Assembly (NCBI GenBank): GCA_003676145.1
Contig: NAUB01000036.1
Span: forward strand, 1-64,000
Direction of reading: 5' to 3'
Origin: a gamma proteobacterium symbiont of Stewartia floridana
GTDB taxonomy: Bacteria > Pseudomonadota > Gammaproteobacteria > Chromatiales > Chromatiaceae
DNA length: 64,000 nt
Below are positions 8,501 through 16,492 of this stretch, one piece after another. Every line of letters begins with the position of its first letter. Position 1 is the first letter of the stretch. The translations under genes and the position numbers were made by a program. Below the pieces are notes generated by a model, which saw only the letters and a list, made by a program, of their open reading frames with translations, ran no database searches and was not told where the DNA came from.

Positions 8501-9274
8501 CAATTGGTTGTCTACTACCAGCCTCAATATGATACAGCCGGTGGCGGTCTGATCGGTGTGGAGGCCCTGGTACGTTGGATGCATCCCGATATGGGTATGG
8601 TTTCACCCTCGAGATTTATTCCATTGGCTGAGGATACCGGGCTGATCATTTCATTGGGTGAGCAGGTACTGCGGATTGCCTGCAAGCAGATGGCGAGCTG
8701 GAATCAGCAGGGCATCGCGCCACACAAGTTGGCTGTCAATTTATCGGTAAAACAGATCAGCAGCACTGAGCTTATACCGACCATCAAAACCATATTGGAT
8801 GAAACGGGGTGCCTTTCTGAGTGGCTTGAGTTTGAGGTGACCGAAGGTTTTCTGATGAAAGACCCTGAGGCGTCGGTTTCAATTCTGCAGCAACTGCGAG
8901 ATCTTGGCGCAGAACTGGCGGTGGATGATTTTGGTACAGGTTACTCGTCACTGGCCTATCTGAAGCGATTTCCATTGACCCGGCTGAAAATCGATCGTTC
9001 TTTTATCCATGATGTGCCTGGTGATGGTGATGATGTGGCGATTACCCGGGCAATCATCGCGATGGCGAAAAATTTGAATCTGAATGTATTGGCGGAAGGT
9101 GTGGAGAACGAGGAGCAGAGAAGCTTCCTGGTGGCTGAAGGTTGTAATGATGCCCAGGGTTTCTATTTTAGCCGACCACTATCCGCAGCCGATACCACTA
9201 AGCTCTTGATCAAGGAGAATGGCAATACCAGCAACTCATCCGCTTCGGATCTGCCTGATCCGTTACGGGGTTGA
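5573..9274 (+). CDS. NMT1/THI5-like sensor with PAS, GGDEF and EAL domains
   Basis: 1233-residue membrane sensor that joins ligand binding to c-di-GMP turnover. An N-terminal signal/anchor (about 25-45) is followed by a periplasmic NMT1/THI5-type domain (about 55-330; LKWKHQFQFAGYYAAKEKGY is its hallmark). TM about 361-385; three PAS domains from about 400, 526 and 653; GGDEF domain from about 788 with the intact motif in LARLGGDEF near 869 and an RxxD inhibitory site (REED) just before it; EAL domain from about 970 with VEALVRW, DDFGTGYSSLAYL and LKIDRSFI. Both catalytic domains look intact, so the direction of activity cannot be read from sequence. Start unsure: ATGs at 5573, 5603 and 5615 all lack a good ribosome site. 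The ligand may be a pyrimidine-like or small organic molecule by analogy. Confidence 0.93.
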   Translation: MQALIGLFFRMFESMRNHPGGKPILFSKRLTLLFLILLVWSGSLLSADNLQLANSGHQSVVLQLKWKHQFQFAGYYAAKEKGYYRELGLEVEIREHQGDAPVEVLLDGQADYAVSGADALIKRANGYPVVALAAIYQHSPYALLVRGDSGIHRVSDLLGRRVMIGSGRQDAALHAMLKRGGLSNDDFIRLPSSFDANSLVTGETDAFNAYMTDQGFLLGEAGVVPRYIIPKDYGIDFYGDVLITTEQQISENPGQVENFRTATLKGWAYALAHQDEIVDLILKKYNTQGMSRAHLMHEADVSKELIQPLLVEIGYMHPERWRQIHEIFVELDFLGENSRIDGLLYQAKSPIPEWLSWSYENYVSVLIGALLSIGLLLSIIVFRLRELVRQHTAELIEKERRYRTIFNAAPEGMWVIDPERKTLEVNERLQELLGYSKEEIQGKTPMEFVDETNKQIFIEQTNKISRTERRSYDIELQHKDGYNIPTHFSAVTLRQQDGSVFSSIAFVEDITERKRLEAELRAGEQNLRRLVNSQPACVSTIGKDGELLSINPKGLEIIQADSFEQLSKYVIFDLIDEPYKEAFEQINQLVFEGQSASLTFSITGLKGRHIWLETHAVPIMDSEGKVVEHLGLTHDVTDRLNMEMEVYREREFLQAVIDNITDAVMVIDTELQVQLMNKSVKQMLKGFGFEHERPKYYFDLPFVSYPTDSTDAQDCPVHRVLENRRQASAILSRPFTSNSSKLKRVEVIASPLLNSDGTLRGVIEVARDITEHLELLDEVKQQKDNLQHLAHHDSLTNLPNRALFLMRLQQAISKAKRNNSQLAVLFVDLDRFKEINDSLGHAVGDMVLKEAAKRFSESVREEDLLARLGGDEFTFISEGLKKPQHAAIVAQQIIRSLELPFEMDNHQFFLTASIGISVYPQDGRSADTLLRNADAAMYKAKDEGKNTFQYYTADMTEQAFERIFLESSLRRALAEDQLVVYYQPQYDTAGGGLIGVEALVRWMHPDMGMVSPSRFIPLAEDTGLIISLGEQVLRIACKQMASWNQQGIAPHKLAVNLSVKQISSTELIPTIKTILDETGCLSEWLEFEVTEGFLMKDPEASVSILQQLRDLGAELAVDDFGTGYSSLAYLKRFPLTRLKIDRSFIHDVPGDGDDVAITRAIIAMAKNLNLNVLAEGVENEEQRSFLVAEGCNDAQGFYFSRPLSAADTTKLLIKENGNTSNSSASDLPDPLRG

Positions 9275-9292
9275 TCGACTTCTATCGATTTA

Positions 9293-9439
9293 GGGCCTGT
9301 TAACACGAATCCAATACGCCCTGCTGGGTCTGTTTTTGTGCCCAGCAAGGCAGAATGAGCGTCGTGTAGTCATTCTACATGAGCGAATGATAACGCCGCT
9401 GGGCGCAACAGGGCGCATTGGATTCGTGTTAACAGGCCC
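9293..9439. repeat. Palindromic MITE-like repeat, family R1, copy b (complete)
   Basis: 147 bp bounded by GGGCCTGTTAACACG and its complement, with terminal arms of some 35 bp, each flanked by TA (9291-9292 and 9440-9441) as from a TA target duplication. Inside, GCTGGG and CCCAGC form a hairpin around TCTGTTTTTGTG. A block shared with positions 1-50 contains GTGTAG/CTACAT, another small stem. It starts 18 bases after the stop of the sensor gene and contains no gene. Confidence 0.85.
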
Positions 9440-9860
9440 TAGTCTGCTTAGATTGAGATTGGCAGATATTAGTTGGCAATTGCTTCACAGGGAGGGAAAG
9501 TTCCTGGAACTCTTGCCTGGTATCGGTATCTTATTGCTATCACGGTGATCAAACCGCCTGCCTCCCCCCTTGGCATCTGGCATGCCTCCGATATCAATAG
9601 GCCCAGTGTGGCTCAGATTGAACTCACTGATCGGCGGATGAGCTGATCCTTTGTGAAGATTTGTCGGCTCAGGATGGAATCGCTCAAGTCGCAGATCAAT
9701 ATTTGATATGCTGTGGTTTCCCCAGGGCCTGTTATGACTGATCCAGCAGGGCATATTGGATTGGTCTTAACAGGCCCTGGCACGACAGGCTTAGTCGCCC
9801 GGTTAATAAATTTTTCAATGGTTAGATTTAAGGCTATACCGCTCAGCTTCTGTAATCCCT
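9440..9860. other. Intergenic stretch with a short R1 palindrome
   Basis: Apart from the R1 copy at 9725-9777, I see nothing that looks like a gene. An 89-codon minus-strand frame (9485-9754) runs through the repeat and has no recognisable family. The tamA promoter should lie here. Confidence 0.4.
9725..9777. repeat. Short palindromic derivative of repeat R1, copy c
   Basis: GGGCCTGTTATGACTGATCC at the left faces an arm that reads GGGCCTGTTAAGACCAATCC on the opposite strand; the two ends fold on each other with a short middle. It is about 53 bp, flanked by CA and TG instead of TA. It seems to be an internally deleted copy of the family at 9293-9439, 84 bases before the tamA start. Confidence 0.7.
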
Positions 9861-11585
9861 ATGCGAAACTCGATCTATCTACTGGTCCTGCTGTTGATCC
9901 CAGTTAACCTCTATGGCCTGGAGGTGTCGGTGACGGTTAAGGGTTTGGAATCTCAGTTGCGGGACAACGTACTGGTATACCTCTCGATCGAACAGGAAAA
10001 GTCCCGCTCCTCGTTGACTCAGGCCAGGCTTAGACTGCTGCATGATAAAGCGGAGGGTGAGATACGGGAAGCATTGAAACCATTCGGTTTTTTTAAACCC
10101 AGCATCATCAGCAAACTGGAACAGCAGGAGCAGAGGTTTCAGGCGACTTATAGCATCGATTCGGGCCCGGCGGTGAAGATCGTCGAGGTGGACTTTCGGG
10201 TTTCCGGAGAAGGCAGTGAAGATCCGCGGGTGAGCAAGGACTTTCCTTTGAAGGTTGGCGATGTATTGGATCAAAGTCTCTATGACGGAGCCAAGCAGTC
10301 TTTACTCTCTAATACCATCGAGCAGGGCTACCTGGATGCGAAGTATCTGCAGCACAGAATTCTGGTGGATACGGCAAGTGATACAGCCAGCATAGATCTG
10401 CATCTGGATACCGGTATGCGACTGCGTTTCGGTGAGGTTCGTTTTAATCAGGATGTGATGGATGCAGAGTTTCTGGCCCGCTATGTGCCTTTCAATACCG
10501 GTGACCCGTTCAGTCAGGAGGCGCTGCTCAATCTGCAGGGGCAGTTGACCGACAGCGAATATTTCAAAAGAGTCGAAGTGATCAGCCGTCGGGATCAGGT
10601 GGAGGGAGACCGGGTGCCGGTGGATATCAATCTCAAGCCCAACAAAAAGAATCGTTACCGGATTGGTCTGGGTTACTCCACGGACACAGGTCCCAGGCTG
10701 ACCCTTGATTGGAAAAACCGTCGCATTGGACGTCGCGGCCACAGAATGCGAACGGAGTTTCAGATATCGGAACCGATCAGCAGCATCAGCACTGAATATG
10801 TCATACCCCTTGAGCGGCCCACCGAGGACTATCTGCGTCTGGGTGCTTCCTATGAGCATTTCAACTCCGATACCAATCAGGGGGACCGGGCACTGCTCAA
10901 TCTCACCCACTCAGTAAGCCTGGATAGGGGGTGGCGGCGCAGCCTGGGGCTGGAGTATACCCGTGAGGAGTATCAGGTCGGCAATCAGGAGGGTAAATCA
11001 AGACTGTTGGTGCCGAGTGTGGATTGGCTGCGCATCAAGAGTGATGGAAAGCAGCGGATTAAAAGGGGCAAGCGCCTGAATTTCCATATCGAGGGAGCTT
11101 CCGACGCTGTGTTGTCTTCCACCAGCTATTTTCAACTCTACGCCAGTGGCAAGGATATTCGTGCTCTGGGTGATGGGGCTTGGCGTCTGCTGAGTCGGTT
11201 GGAGTTGGGAGCGACCTGGGCCGAAGATCTGACTGAGTTGCCGCCGAGCAAACGTTTCTTTGCCGGTGGCGATAACACGGTGCGGGGATTTGGTTATCAG
11301 GACCTGGGGCCTGAAGATGAGGCGGATGATGTGATCGGCGGACGCTATCTTGCCGTGGGCAGTCTGGAGATCGATCGCCACATCAGCGGGAAATGGAGCG
11401 GCGCCCTGTTTGTCGATGCGGGTAACGCCTATGATCAGGACTATGATTCGGAAACGGCTTACGGGGTTGGTTTGGGTGTGCGCTGGCAGTCTCCGGTTGG
11501 ACCGGTTCGTTTCGATGTCGCTTCCGGCCGGGTTGACGACGAGCAGCACTGGCGTCTGCATATTGTGCTAGGGCCTGAATTGTGA
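9861..11585 (+). CDS. tamA: TamA, outer-membrane barrel of the TAM complex
   Basis: 574-residue Omp85-family protein. It has a signal peptide (residues 1-18), three POTRA-like domains (about 20-265) and a C-terminal 16-strand barrel (about 275-574). The barrel contains FFAGGDNTVRGFGYQDLGP, the conserved VRGF loop of Omp85 proteins. It ends VLGPEL; the last residues are less aromatic than the usual terminal Phe. TamA works with TamB in the export or insertion of envelope components. tamB begins inside its last codons (GTGA overlap), so the two are translationally coupled. No strong ribosome site is seen at the start. Confidence 0.93.
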   Translation: MRNSIYLLVLLLIPVNLYGLEVSVTVKGLESQLRDNVLVYLSIEQEKSRSSLTQARLRLLHDKAEGEIREALKPFGFFKPSIISKLEQQEQRFQATYSIDSGPAVKIVEVDFRVSGEGSEDPRVSKDFPLKVGDVLDQSLYDGAKQSLLSNTIEQGYLDAKYLQHRILVDTASDTASIDLHLDTGMRLRFGEVRFNQDVMDAEFLARYVPFNTGDPFSQEALLNLQGQLTDSEYFKRVEVISRRDQVEGDRVPVDINLKPNKKNRYRIGLGYSTDTGPRLTLDWKNRRIGRRGHRMRTEFQISEPISSISTEYVIPLERPTEDYLRLGASYEHFNSDTNQGDRALLNLTHSVSLDRGWRRSLGLEYTREEYQVGNQEGKSRLLVPSVDWLRIKSDGKQRIKRGKRLNFHIEGASDAVLSSTSYFQLYASGKDIRALGDGAWRLLSRLELGATWAEDLTELPPSKRFFAGGDNTVRGFGYQDLGPEDEADDVIGGRYLAVGSLEIDRHISGKWSGALFVDAGNAYDQDYDSETAYGVGLGVRWQSPVGPVRFDVASGRVDDEQHWRLHIVLGPEL

Positions 11586-14500
11586 CCCTTGCTAGAACGA
11601 TTGCCTTGTTGATCGGTGGCCTGCTGCTGCTCTGCCTGTCACTGTTTCTCTACATTGGCATGAGTCAGGATGGTGCCAGGCGGCTGTTTGATCAGGCGCA
11701 ACCCTACCTGCCCGGAAAACTGACTGTCGACTCCATTGAGGGGCGACTCGTCGGACCTTTGCTAATCAAAGGGTTGTGCTATCAACAGCAGGATGGGCTG
11801 ACGTTCTGTAACGAGATCTTCAGGTTCGATTGGCGCCCATGGTCTCTGTTGAATGGGCGTCTTGAGATTACACAGCTGCTGTTGAGCGATTCGGCCCTGA
11901 CGCTTCCACAATCTGAATCCTCCGATCAAGAGAGTGCTTCCTACCAAGGGGTGACTCTACCCCTGGAGATCACCATTGAGCGCTTTTCCAGTAGCCGTTT
12001 CCAACTTACCCCCAGTCCGGATGGAGAGCCTCTGCTGGTCGATCACCTCAGGTTCAGCGCGACAACCGAAGATCAGCACTTATTGATCAGCGATCTTGAT
12101 TTCAAGGGGCTCTCCGCTGAGCTGCTGATTGATGGTCAGGTCGGGCTTGATCGAAACCTGCCCCTGTCGCTGGCGCTGGAGTGGCGCTATAGCCTGTCTG
12201 AAGGGAGTGTGATCGCAGGAGGCGGCGAGATCAGCGGCGATGCGGAAAACCTCCAACTGCAACAAAAACTGCAACCACCGCTAGCCAGTCAGCTGCAACT
12301 CGATCTGCGTGATCTGTTTGGTGAGATCAACTGGCAGGCGGTGCTGGCTGTCGATCGAATCGATCTGGCTGGGTTGGTTGCCGATTTTCCTGCCACGCTG
12401 GCTGGCAGGGTGGATGCTGAGGGGAATCTGCAACAGCTCACTCTGAACGGGGATATGCAACTGGATGAGCCCAGGATTGGCAAGTTGTCCAGTGAGCTGT
12501 CCGCCAGCTACCGGGATAACAGAGTTGAAATTGCCAAACTGAAGCTGACCAACCCCAACGACCTCAAGCTTGATGCCCAGGGCCACTATCGGCTCGACGA
12601 TGGGGTGATGGCTGCAAGCCTTAACTGGCGACAGCTGACCTGGCCACTCAATGGTGAACCGGTGAGCCTCTCCAGTGATCAGGGTGCGCTCGATCTCAAA
12701 GGCAGTCTCGATCGATATGTCTATGAGTTGAAAATGGCCTTCGATCTGCCTGATCTGCCGGCAGCGGAGATCCAGGCGGATGGTCAGGGTACTCTGCAAG
12801 CCATTACTCTGGAGCAGATGATCTTGCGTCAGGAGAATGGCCAGGTTAATGGCGAGGGTTCTTTCGACTGGTCAGATGAACTGAGTTGGCGGATGGCGCT
12901 TGTGGCTGAGGATTTCAATCCCGCGCTTTTTCATCCGGCCTTTCCGGGTAAGCTGGGCTTTCGCCTGAGCAGTCAGGGCAAGTTGGAGAATCAGCAGCCA
13001 CAGGGAGAGGTGCAGCTCGATGCCCTCAAGGGGCGTTTGCGTGAATACCCGGTGCAGGGTGAAGGGGAGATAACCTTTGCTCAGAATCAGGCGGTCATCA
13101 AGGTTTTAAATCTGCAGAGTGGTCCGAATCAGATCAGGGCATCCGGAACTGTCGGTGATGAGTTGGGGCTCGACTGGACGATGGCAGCCCCGGACCTGGC
13201 TGGATTCTGGCCTGGTCTTTCCGGTGAACTGAATGGTCAGGGGCAGTTGCAGGGTAGTCTCCAGTCGCCACAGATCTCAGCCCGGCTTTCGGGACAGGAT
13301 ATCGCTTATCAGAGTTATCTGCTGCAGAGGCTTGCCGGGGAGCTGGCCTTGAGTATGGGCCAGTCCCAACCCGTCAAGCTGAAGCTTGATTTAACCGGGC
13401 TCACTCTGGCTGGCAGAGAGTGGCAGGCATTGAAGGTCGATCTCGATGGCCAGGTCGAGGCGCATCAGCTAAGCGTAGCTCTGACTGGAGAGGATGTGCC
13501 GCAACTGGCGCTGATGGTCGATGCCGGTCTGGATCAGGCGGGGCTCTGGAAAGGGCGACTGCAGCAGCTGCGTGCGGAGTCAAAGGAGCTTGGCGAGTGG
13601 CAGCTCGAACAGGCTGCGGATTTCCTGCTTGGGGAGAGGCAGCAGTCTCTGCAACCCTTCTGTCTGGTTGGCGGTGAAAGTCGGTTGTGTGGTGAGTTGG
13701 CAAACACTCCGGATGCGGATTGGCGGTCTCAACTGAAACTGGAAAAATTCGATCTGCAAAGGTTGCAGGTCTGGGCCCCTGGCGGTAGCAAACTGAAGGG
13801 ATTGTTAGGCTTTCAAGCAGAGCTGAATGGTAGCAGTGCCGGTGAGATTGAGGGCCGGGTCGATCTGAAGCTGGCCCAGGCGGGGCTTGGGTTCGACTAC
13901 CAGGATCAGCTGCACGAGGTCGACTTCTCCGGCACCCATCTGACGGCCAGACTCGATGCCAATGGTGCTACGGCTGAACTTGAGATGCCGCTCAAGGAGC
14001 TTGGCGGCATCAATGGCAAGCTGAGATTGCCGGGATTGAATCTGCCAACGTTCGATCCACACAAGCAGTCCATATCCGGTCAGCTGAACGGTGGTATAGA
14101 GAATCTGGCCATGCTCTCCAGTCTGTTGCCTCAGCTGCAGAACAGCCGCGGCGATTTTGATATCGATTTTGACATACAAGGTGTGGTGGCAGAGCCCAGA
14201 CTCAAGGGAGAGGCGAGGTTGAGCGGTGGTGCTGTGGATATCGCTGAGCTGGGAACCGAGCTGAGGGATATTGAACTGCTGATCGAGGCGGTTGAATGGG
14301 ATCGGCTGAAGGTGAGCGGTCAGGTCAACTCAGGGGATGGTCAGTTGTCGATCAACGGCACCACCCGGTTGAATGCGGGCGATGGCTTCCCTTCCGAATA
14401 TAAAATAACCGGTAAATCCTGGCGGGCTGTGGATATCCCGGAGGCCGAAGTACTGATCTCGCCCGATATTCAATTCAAGCATCAGGTCGACGGTACTGAA

Positions 14501-15322
14501 GTACGTGGACTGATCAAGGTGCCCTATGCCCGATTACGACCAAGGGATCTACCCAAAGGCGCGGTTTCGGTCAGTTCGGATATGGTGCTCAAGCAGTCTG
14601 AAGAGGCCGATGAACCGGATCAGCGCAAGGCCCCCTTTCGAGCTGAAGTGCGGCTCGCTTTGGGTAAGCGGGTCAGCTTCGATGGGTTTGGTCTGAGGGG
14701 CAACTTCAAAGGTGATCTGTTGATCATCGATGAACCGGGTCGCCCGGTGATCGGCCGCGGGCGCCTTGGAATTGAAGAGGGCGTTTACAAGGCCTACGGA
14801 CAGGATCTGAAGATAGAGCGGGGATATGCCCTGTTTGCCGACAGTCCGGTGGATAATCCTGGGATCAATATTCGGGCCGTGCGGGAGGTGGATGATGTGG
14901 TGGCCGGATTGCGGGTCAGTGGTACCCTGAAGAGCCCCAAGCTCGATCTCTTTTCCACACCTGCAATGTCAGAGAGTGATGTGTTGAGTTACATACTGAC
15001 CGGCAGACCGCCCGGTGAGTCCTCCGGTCAGGTGGGATTGGCGGCGGCATTGAAAGCGAGCGGCGCCAGTGACCTGGCCGCCGAGCTGGGACGGCGTTTC
15101 GGGCTGGAGGAGTTCAGGTTGGACACGGGCAGCAGTCTGGAGGAGGCCTCATTCGTTGCCGGTACCTATCTCTCGCCCAGACTCTATGTCCAATATATCA
15201 ACGAGCTTTCGAGCGCGGAGAGCAAGTTACGCATGCGTTACGACCTGACCGATCGCTGGCAGCTGGAGGCGGAGACCGGACGCACCCAGGCGGGTGATTT
15301 TTTCTATACCTTTGAAAAATAA
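11582..15322 (+). CDS. tamB: TamB, AsmA-like envelope-spanning protein
   Basis: 1246 residues from a GTG that overlaps the tamA stop by 4 bases. An N-terminal membrane anchor (about 6-27, LLIGGLLLLCLSLFLYIG) is followed by a long run of repeating beta-strand units (about 35-1050) expected to form a hydrophobic groove across the periplasm. The C-terminal DUF490/TamB domain (about 1060-1246) has LDLFSTPAMSESDVLSYILTG, typical of the family, and ends in FYTFEK. In Escherichia coli TamB shares phospholipid transport to the outer membrane with YhdP and YdbH; a YhdP gene is also in this window (61829). Confidence 0.94.
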   Translation: MTLARTIALLIGGLLLLCLSLFLYIGMSQDGARRLFDQAQPYLPGKLTVDSIEGRLVGPLLIKGLCYQQQDGLTFCNEIFRFDWRPWSLLNGRLEITQLLLSDSALTLPQSESSDQESASYQGVTLPLEITIERFSSSRFQLTPSPDGEPLLVDHLRFSATTEDQHLLISDLDFKGLSAELLIDGQVGLDRNLPLSLALEWRYSLSEGSVIAGGGEISGDAENLQLQQKLQPPLASQLQLDLRDLFGEINWQAVLAVDRIDLAGLVADFPATLAGRVDAEGNLQQLTLNGDMQLDEPRIGKLSSELSASYRDNRVEIAKLKLTNPNDLKLDAQGHYRLDDGVMAASLNWRQLTWPLNGEPVSLSSDQGALDLKGSLDRYVYELKMAFDLPDLPAAEIQADGQGTLQAITLEQMILRQENGQVNGEGSFDWSDELSWRMALVAEDFNPALFHPAFPGKLGFRLSSQGKLENQQPQGEVQLDALKGRLREYPVQGEGEITFAQNQAVIKVLNLQSGPNQIRASGTVGDELGLDWTMAAPDLAGFWPGLSGELNGQGQLQGSLQSPQISARLSGQDIAYQSYLLQRLAGELALSMGQSQPVKLKLDLTGLTLAGREWQALKVDLDGQVEAHQLSVALTGEDVPQLALMVDAGLDQAGLWKGRLQQLRAESKELGEWQLEQAADFLLGERQQSLQPFCLVGGESRLCGELANTPDADWRSQLKLEKFDLQRLQVWAPGGSKLKGLLGFQAELNGSSAGEIEGRVDLKLAQAGLGFDYQDQLHEVDFSGTHLTARLDANGATAELEMPLKELGGINGKLRLPGLNLPTFDPHKQSISGQLNGGIENLAMLSSLLPQLQNSRGDFDIDFDIQGVVAEPRLKGEARLSGGAVDIAELGTELRDIELLIEAVEWDRLKVSGQVNSGDGQLSINGTTRLNAGDGFPSEYKITGKSWRAVDIPEAEVLISPDIQFKHQVDGTEVRGLIKVPYARLRPRDLPKGAVSVSSDMVLKQSEEADEPDQRKAPFRAEVRLALGKRVSFDGFGLRGNFKGDLLIIDEPGRPVIGRGRLGIEEGVYKAYGQDLKIERGYALFADSPVDNPGINIRAVREVDDVVAGLRVSGTLKSPKLDLFSTPAMSESDVLSYILTGRPPGESSGQVGLAAALKASGASDLAAELGRRFGLEEFRLDTGSSLEEASFVAGTYLSPRLYVQYINELSSAESKLRMRYDLTDRWQLEAETGRTQAGDFFYTFEK

Positions 15323-15331
15323 TGCAATTAT

Positions 15332-15361
15332 TATCAGCGTGTTAGGTTAATCAGGCTGATA
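15332..15361. terminator. Inverted repeat after tamB
   Basis: TATCAGC (15332-15338) pairs with GCTGATA (15355-15361) over a 16-base loop, 9 bases after the tamB stop; a T-run (GGTTTTTC) follows a few bases later. Weak but plausible terminator. Confidence 0.4.
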
Positions 15362-15534
15362 TCCGTCGGTTTTTCACTTTCCAGCAGTTTTGACCTTATT
15401 GCCTCCTGTGGCTTGACGCTTCTGTTGGTTTCCAGAATTTCTTTCCTTTTTGTCAGCAAATATTGAACGCTATTTGATTAAGCGGTGGTTTTCTTGATCT
15501 GCATCAGCTTTATCTGTTGTGTTTCAATGTTTCT

Positions 15535-15557
15535 TTGTCCAATATTAAGTTGGACAA
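15535..15557. promoter_or_regulatory. Inverted repeat in front of the CarH-like gene (candidate MerR/CarH operator)
   Basis: TTGTCCAA, seven bases, TTGGACAA: a perfect 8-bp inverted repeat 19 bases before the chosen start of the B12-binding regulator. TTGGACAA fits the nTnnACAn form described for CarH-type sites (established knowledge), and TAGGACAA follows at 15565. Autorepression is the likely use. The pair would fall inside the reading frame if the gene began at 15517, which favours the later start. Confidence 0.5.
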
Positions 15558-15576
15558 GGATTTTAGGACAATGGGT

Positions 15577-16485
15577 ATGTCTGATTCAAAAATTTACAGT
15601 ATCGGTCTGATATCAAGCCTTACCGGTGTGAAGGAGGCGACGCTGCGCAAATGGGAAAGCCGTTATGGCTATCCTGACCCTGAGCGTTCGGATAGTGGCC
15701 GTCGTTACTATTCACAAACCCACCTAAGTAACCTGATCTCAATCAAAGAGCAGGTGGATACGGGGATCCCGATTCGTAAGGCGATCAGGAATCTGAAAAA
15801 GAACATTCTGCCGGGACAGCTAGCCAATGATCGAAGTTTCAACGCCAGAAAGGCTTACGGAGTGGCGCTTGAGGCATTGAAAGCCCACGATCTGGAGCTG
15901 TGCAAGAGTGAATTGAGAAAAATGCTCAACAAGGGAGACCTGATTGAGTGCGTTGAGCAGGTGTTAGCGCCAATGATGGTGGAAGTTGGCGAGTGCTGGT
16001 ATCGCGGGGAGATCAGTCCCTATCAGGAACACTGTATATCGAGTCTGCTTGAGTTGGCGTTGATTGAAGCCTCAATGAAAAAGAGGGTGACTCGGAGAGG
16101 TAAAAACATCCTGCTTACCACGCCCTATGGTGAGTTGCATACATTAGGTCTTAGTTTGTTGGAGATTGTTCTTGCCTCCATCGGTGGACGTTGTCTGAAC
16201 ATAGGTGGTGGATTGTCTTTTCAAGAAGTCTGTAAAGCTGTCCATGCCTACTCCATCGAGATCGTCTGCATCAGTGTGAGTCTCTACTGCAAACCCAGGA
16301 TAACCCATCAGTATCTGGCCGAGTTAAGGGCTTCTTTACCAAAACAAGTCGCGCTTTGGGTTGGAGGTCAAGGGATAAATCTAATGAAGAGCCTGCCGGC
16401 TGGCGTAACCTACTGCGCAACGGTTGGTGAGGCGGCAGATCTCTACTCATCGCTACCCAATTACAACAGACCTCCGGTCAAGTGA
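15577..16485 (+). CDS. MerR-family regulator with cobalamin-binding domain, CarH/LitR-like
   Basis: 302 residues. N-terminal MerR winged helix (about 5-70; KEATLRKWESRYGYPDPER), a four-helix cobalamin-cap domain (about 80-165) and a Rossmann B12 domain (about 170-295). The cap motif W-x9-EH is present (Trp141, Glu151, His152) and the B12 motif ExHxxG is E186-L-H188-T-L-G191. In Thermus CarH a His directly after the cap Trp ligates cobalt after light exposure; here that residue is Tyr142. It may thus bind cobalamin but respond differently to light. The start at 15577 has AGGA 8 bases upstream; ATG 15571 is possible. It is 7 bases from the CheB-CheR gene and probably co-transcribed with it. Confidence 0.88.
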   Translation: MSDSKIYSIGLISSLTGVKEATLRKWESRYGYPDPERSDSGRRYYSQTHLSNLISIKEQVDTGIPIRKAIRNLKKNILPGQLANDRSFNARKAYGVALEALKAHDLELCKSELRKMLNKGDLIECVEQVLAPMMVEVGECWYRGEISPYQEHCISSLLELALIEASMKKRVTRRGKNILLTTPYGELHTLGLSLLEIVLASIGGRCLNIGGGLSFQEVCKAVHAYSIEIVCISVSLYCKPRITHQYLAELRASLPKQVALWVGGQGINLMKSLPAGVTYCATVGEAADLYSSLPNYNRPPVK

Positions 16486-16492
16486 AACATTT

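Noticed and set aside
9485-9754. 89-codon minus-strand frame before tamA
   Set aside because: Runs through repeat R1 and shows no recognisable protein features.
16424-16492. Longer start of the CheB-CheR gene
   Set aside because: It lies inside the previous gene; ATG 16493 follows its stop directly and precedes the CheB domain at a normal distance.
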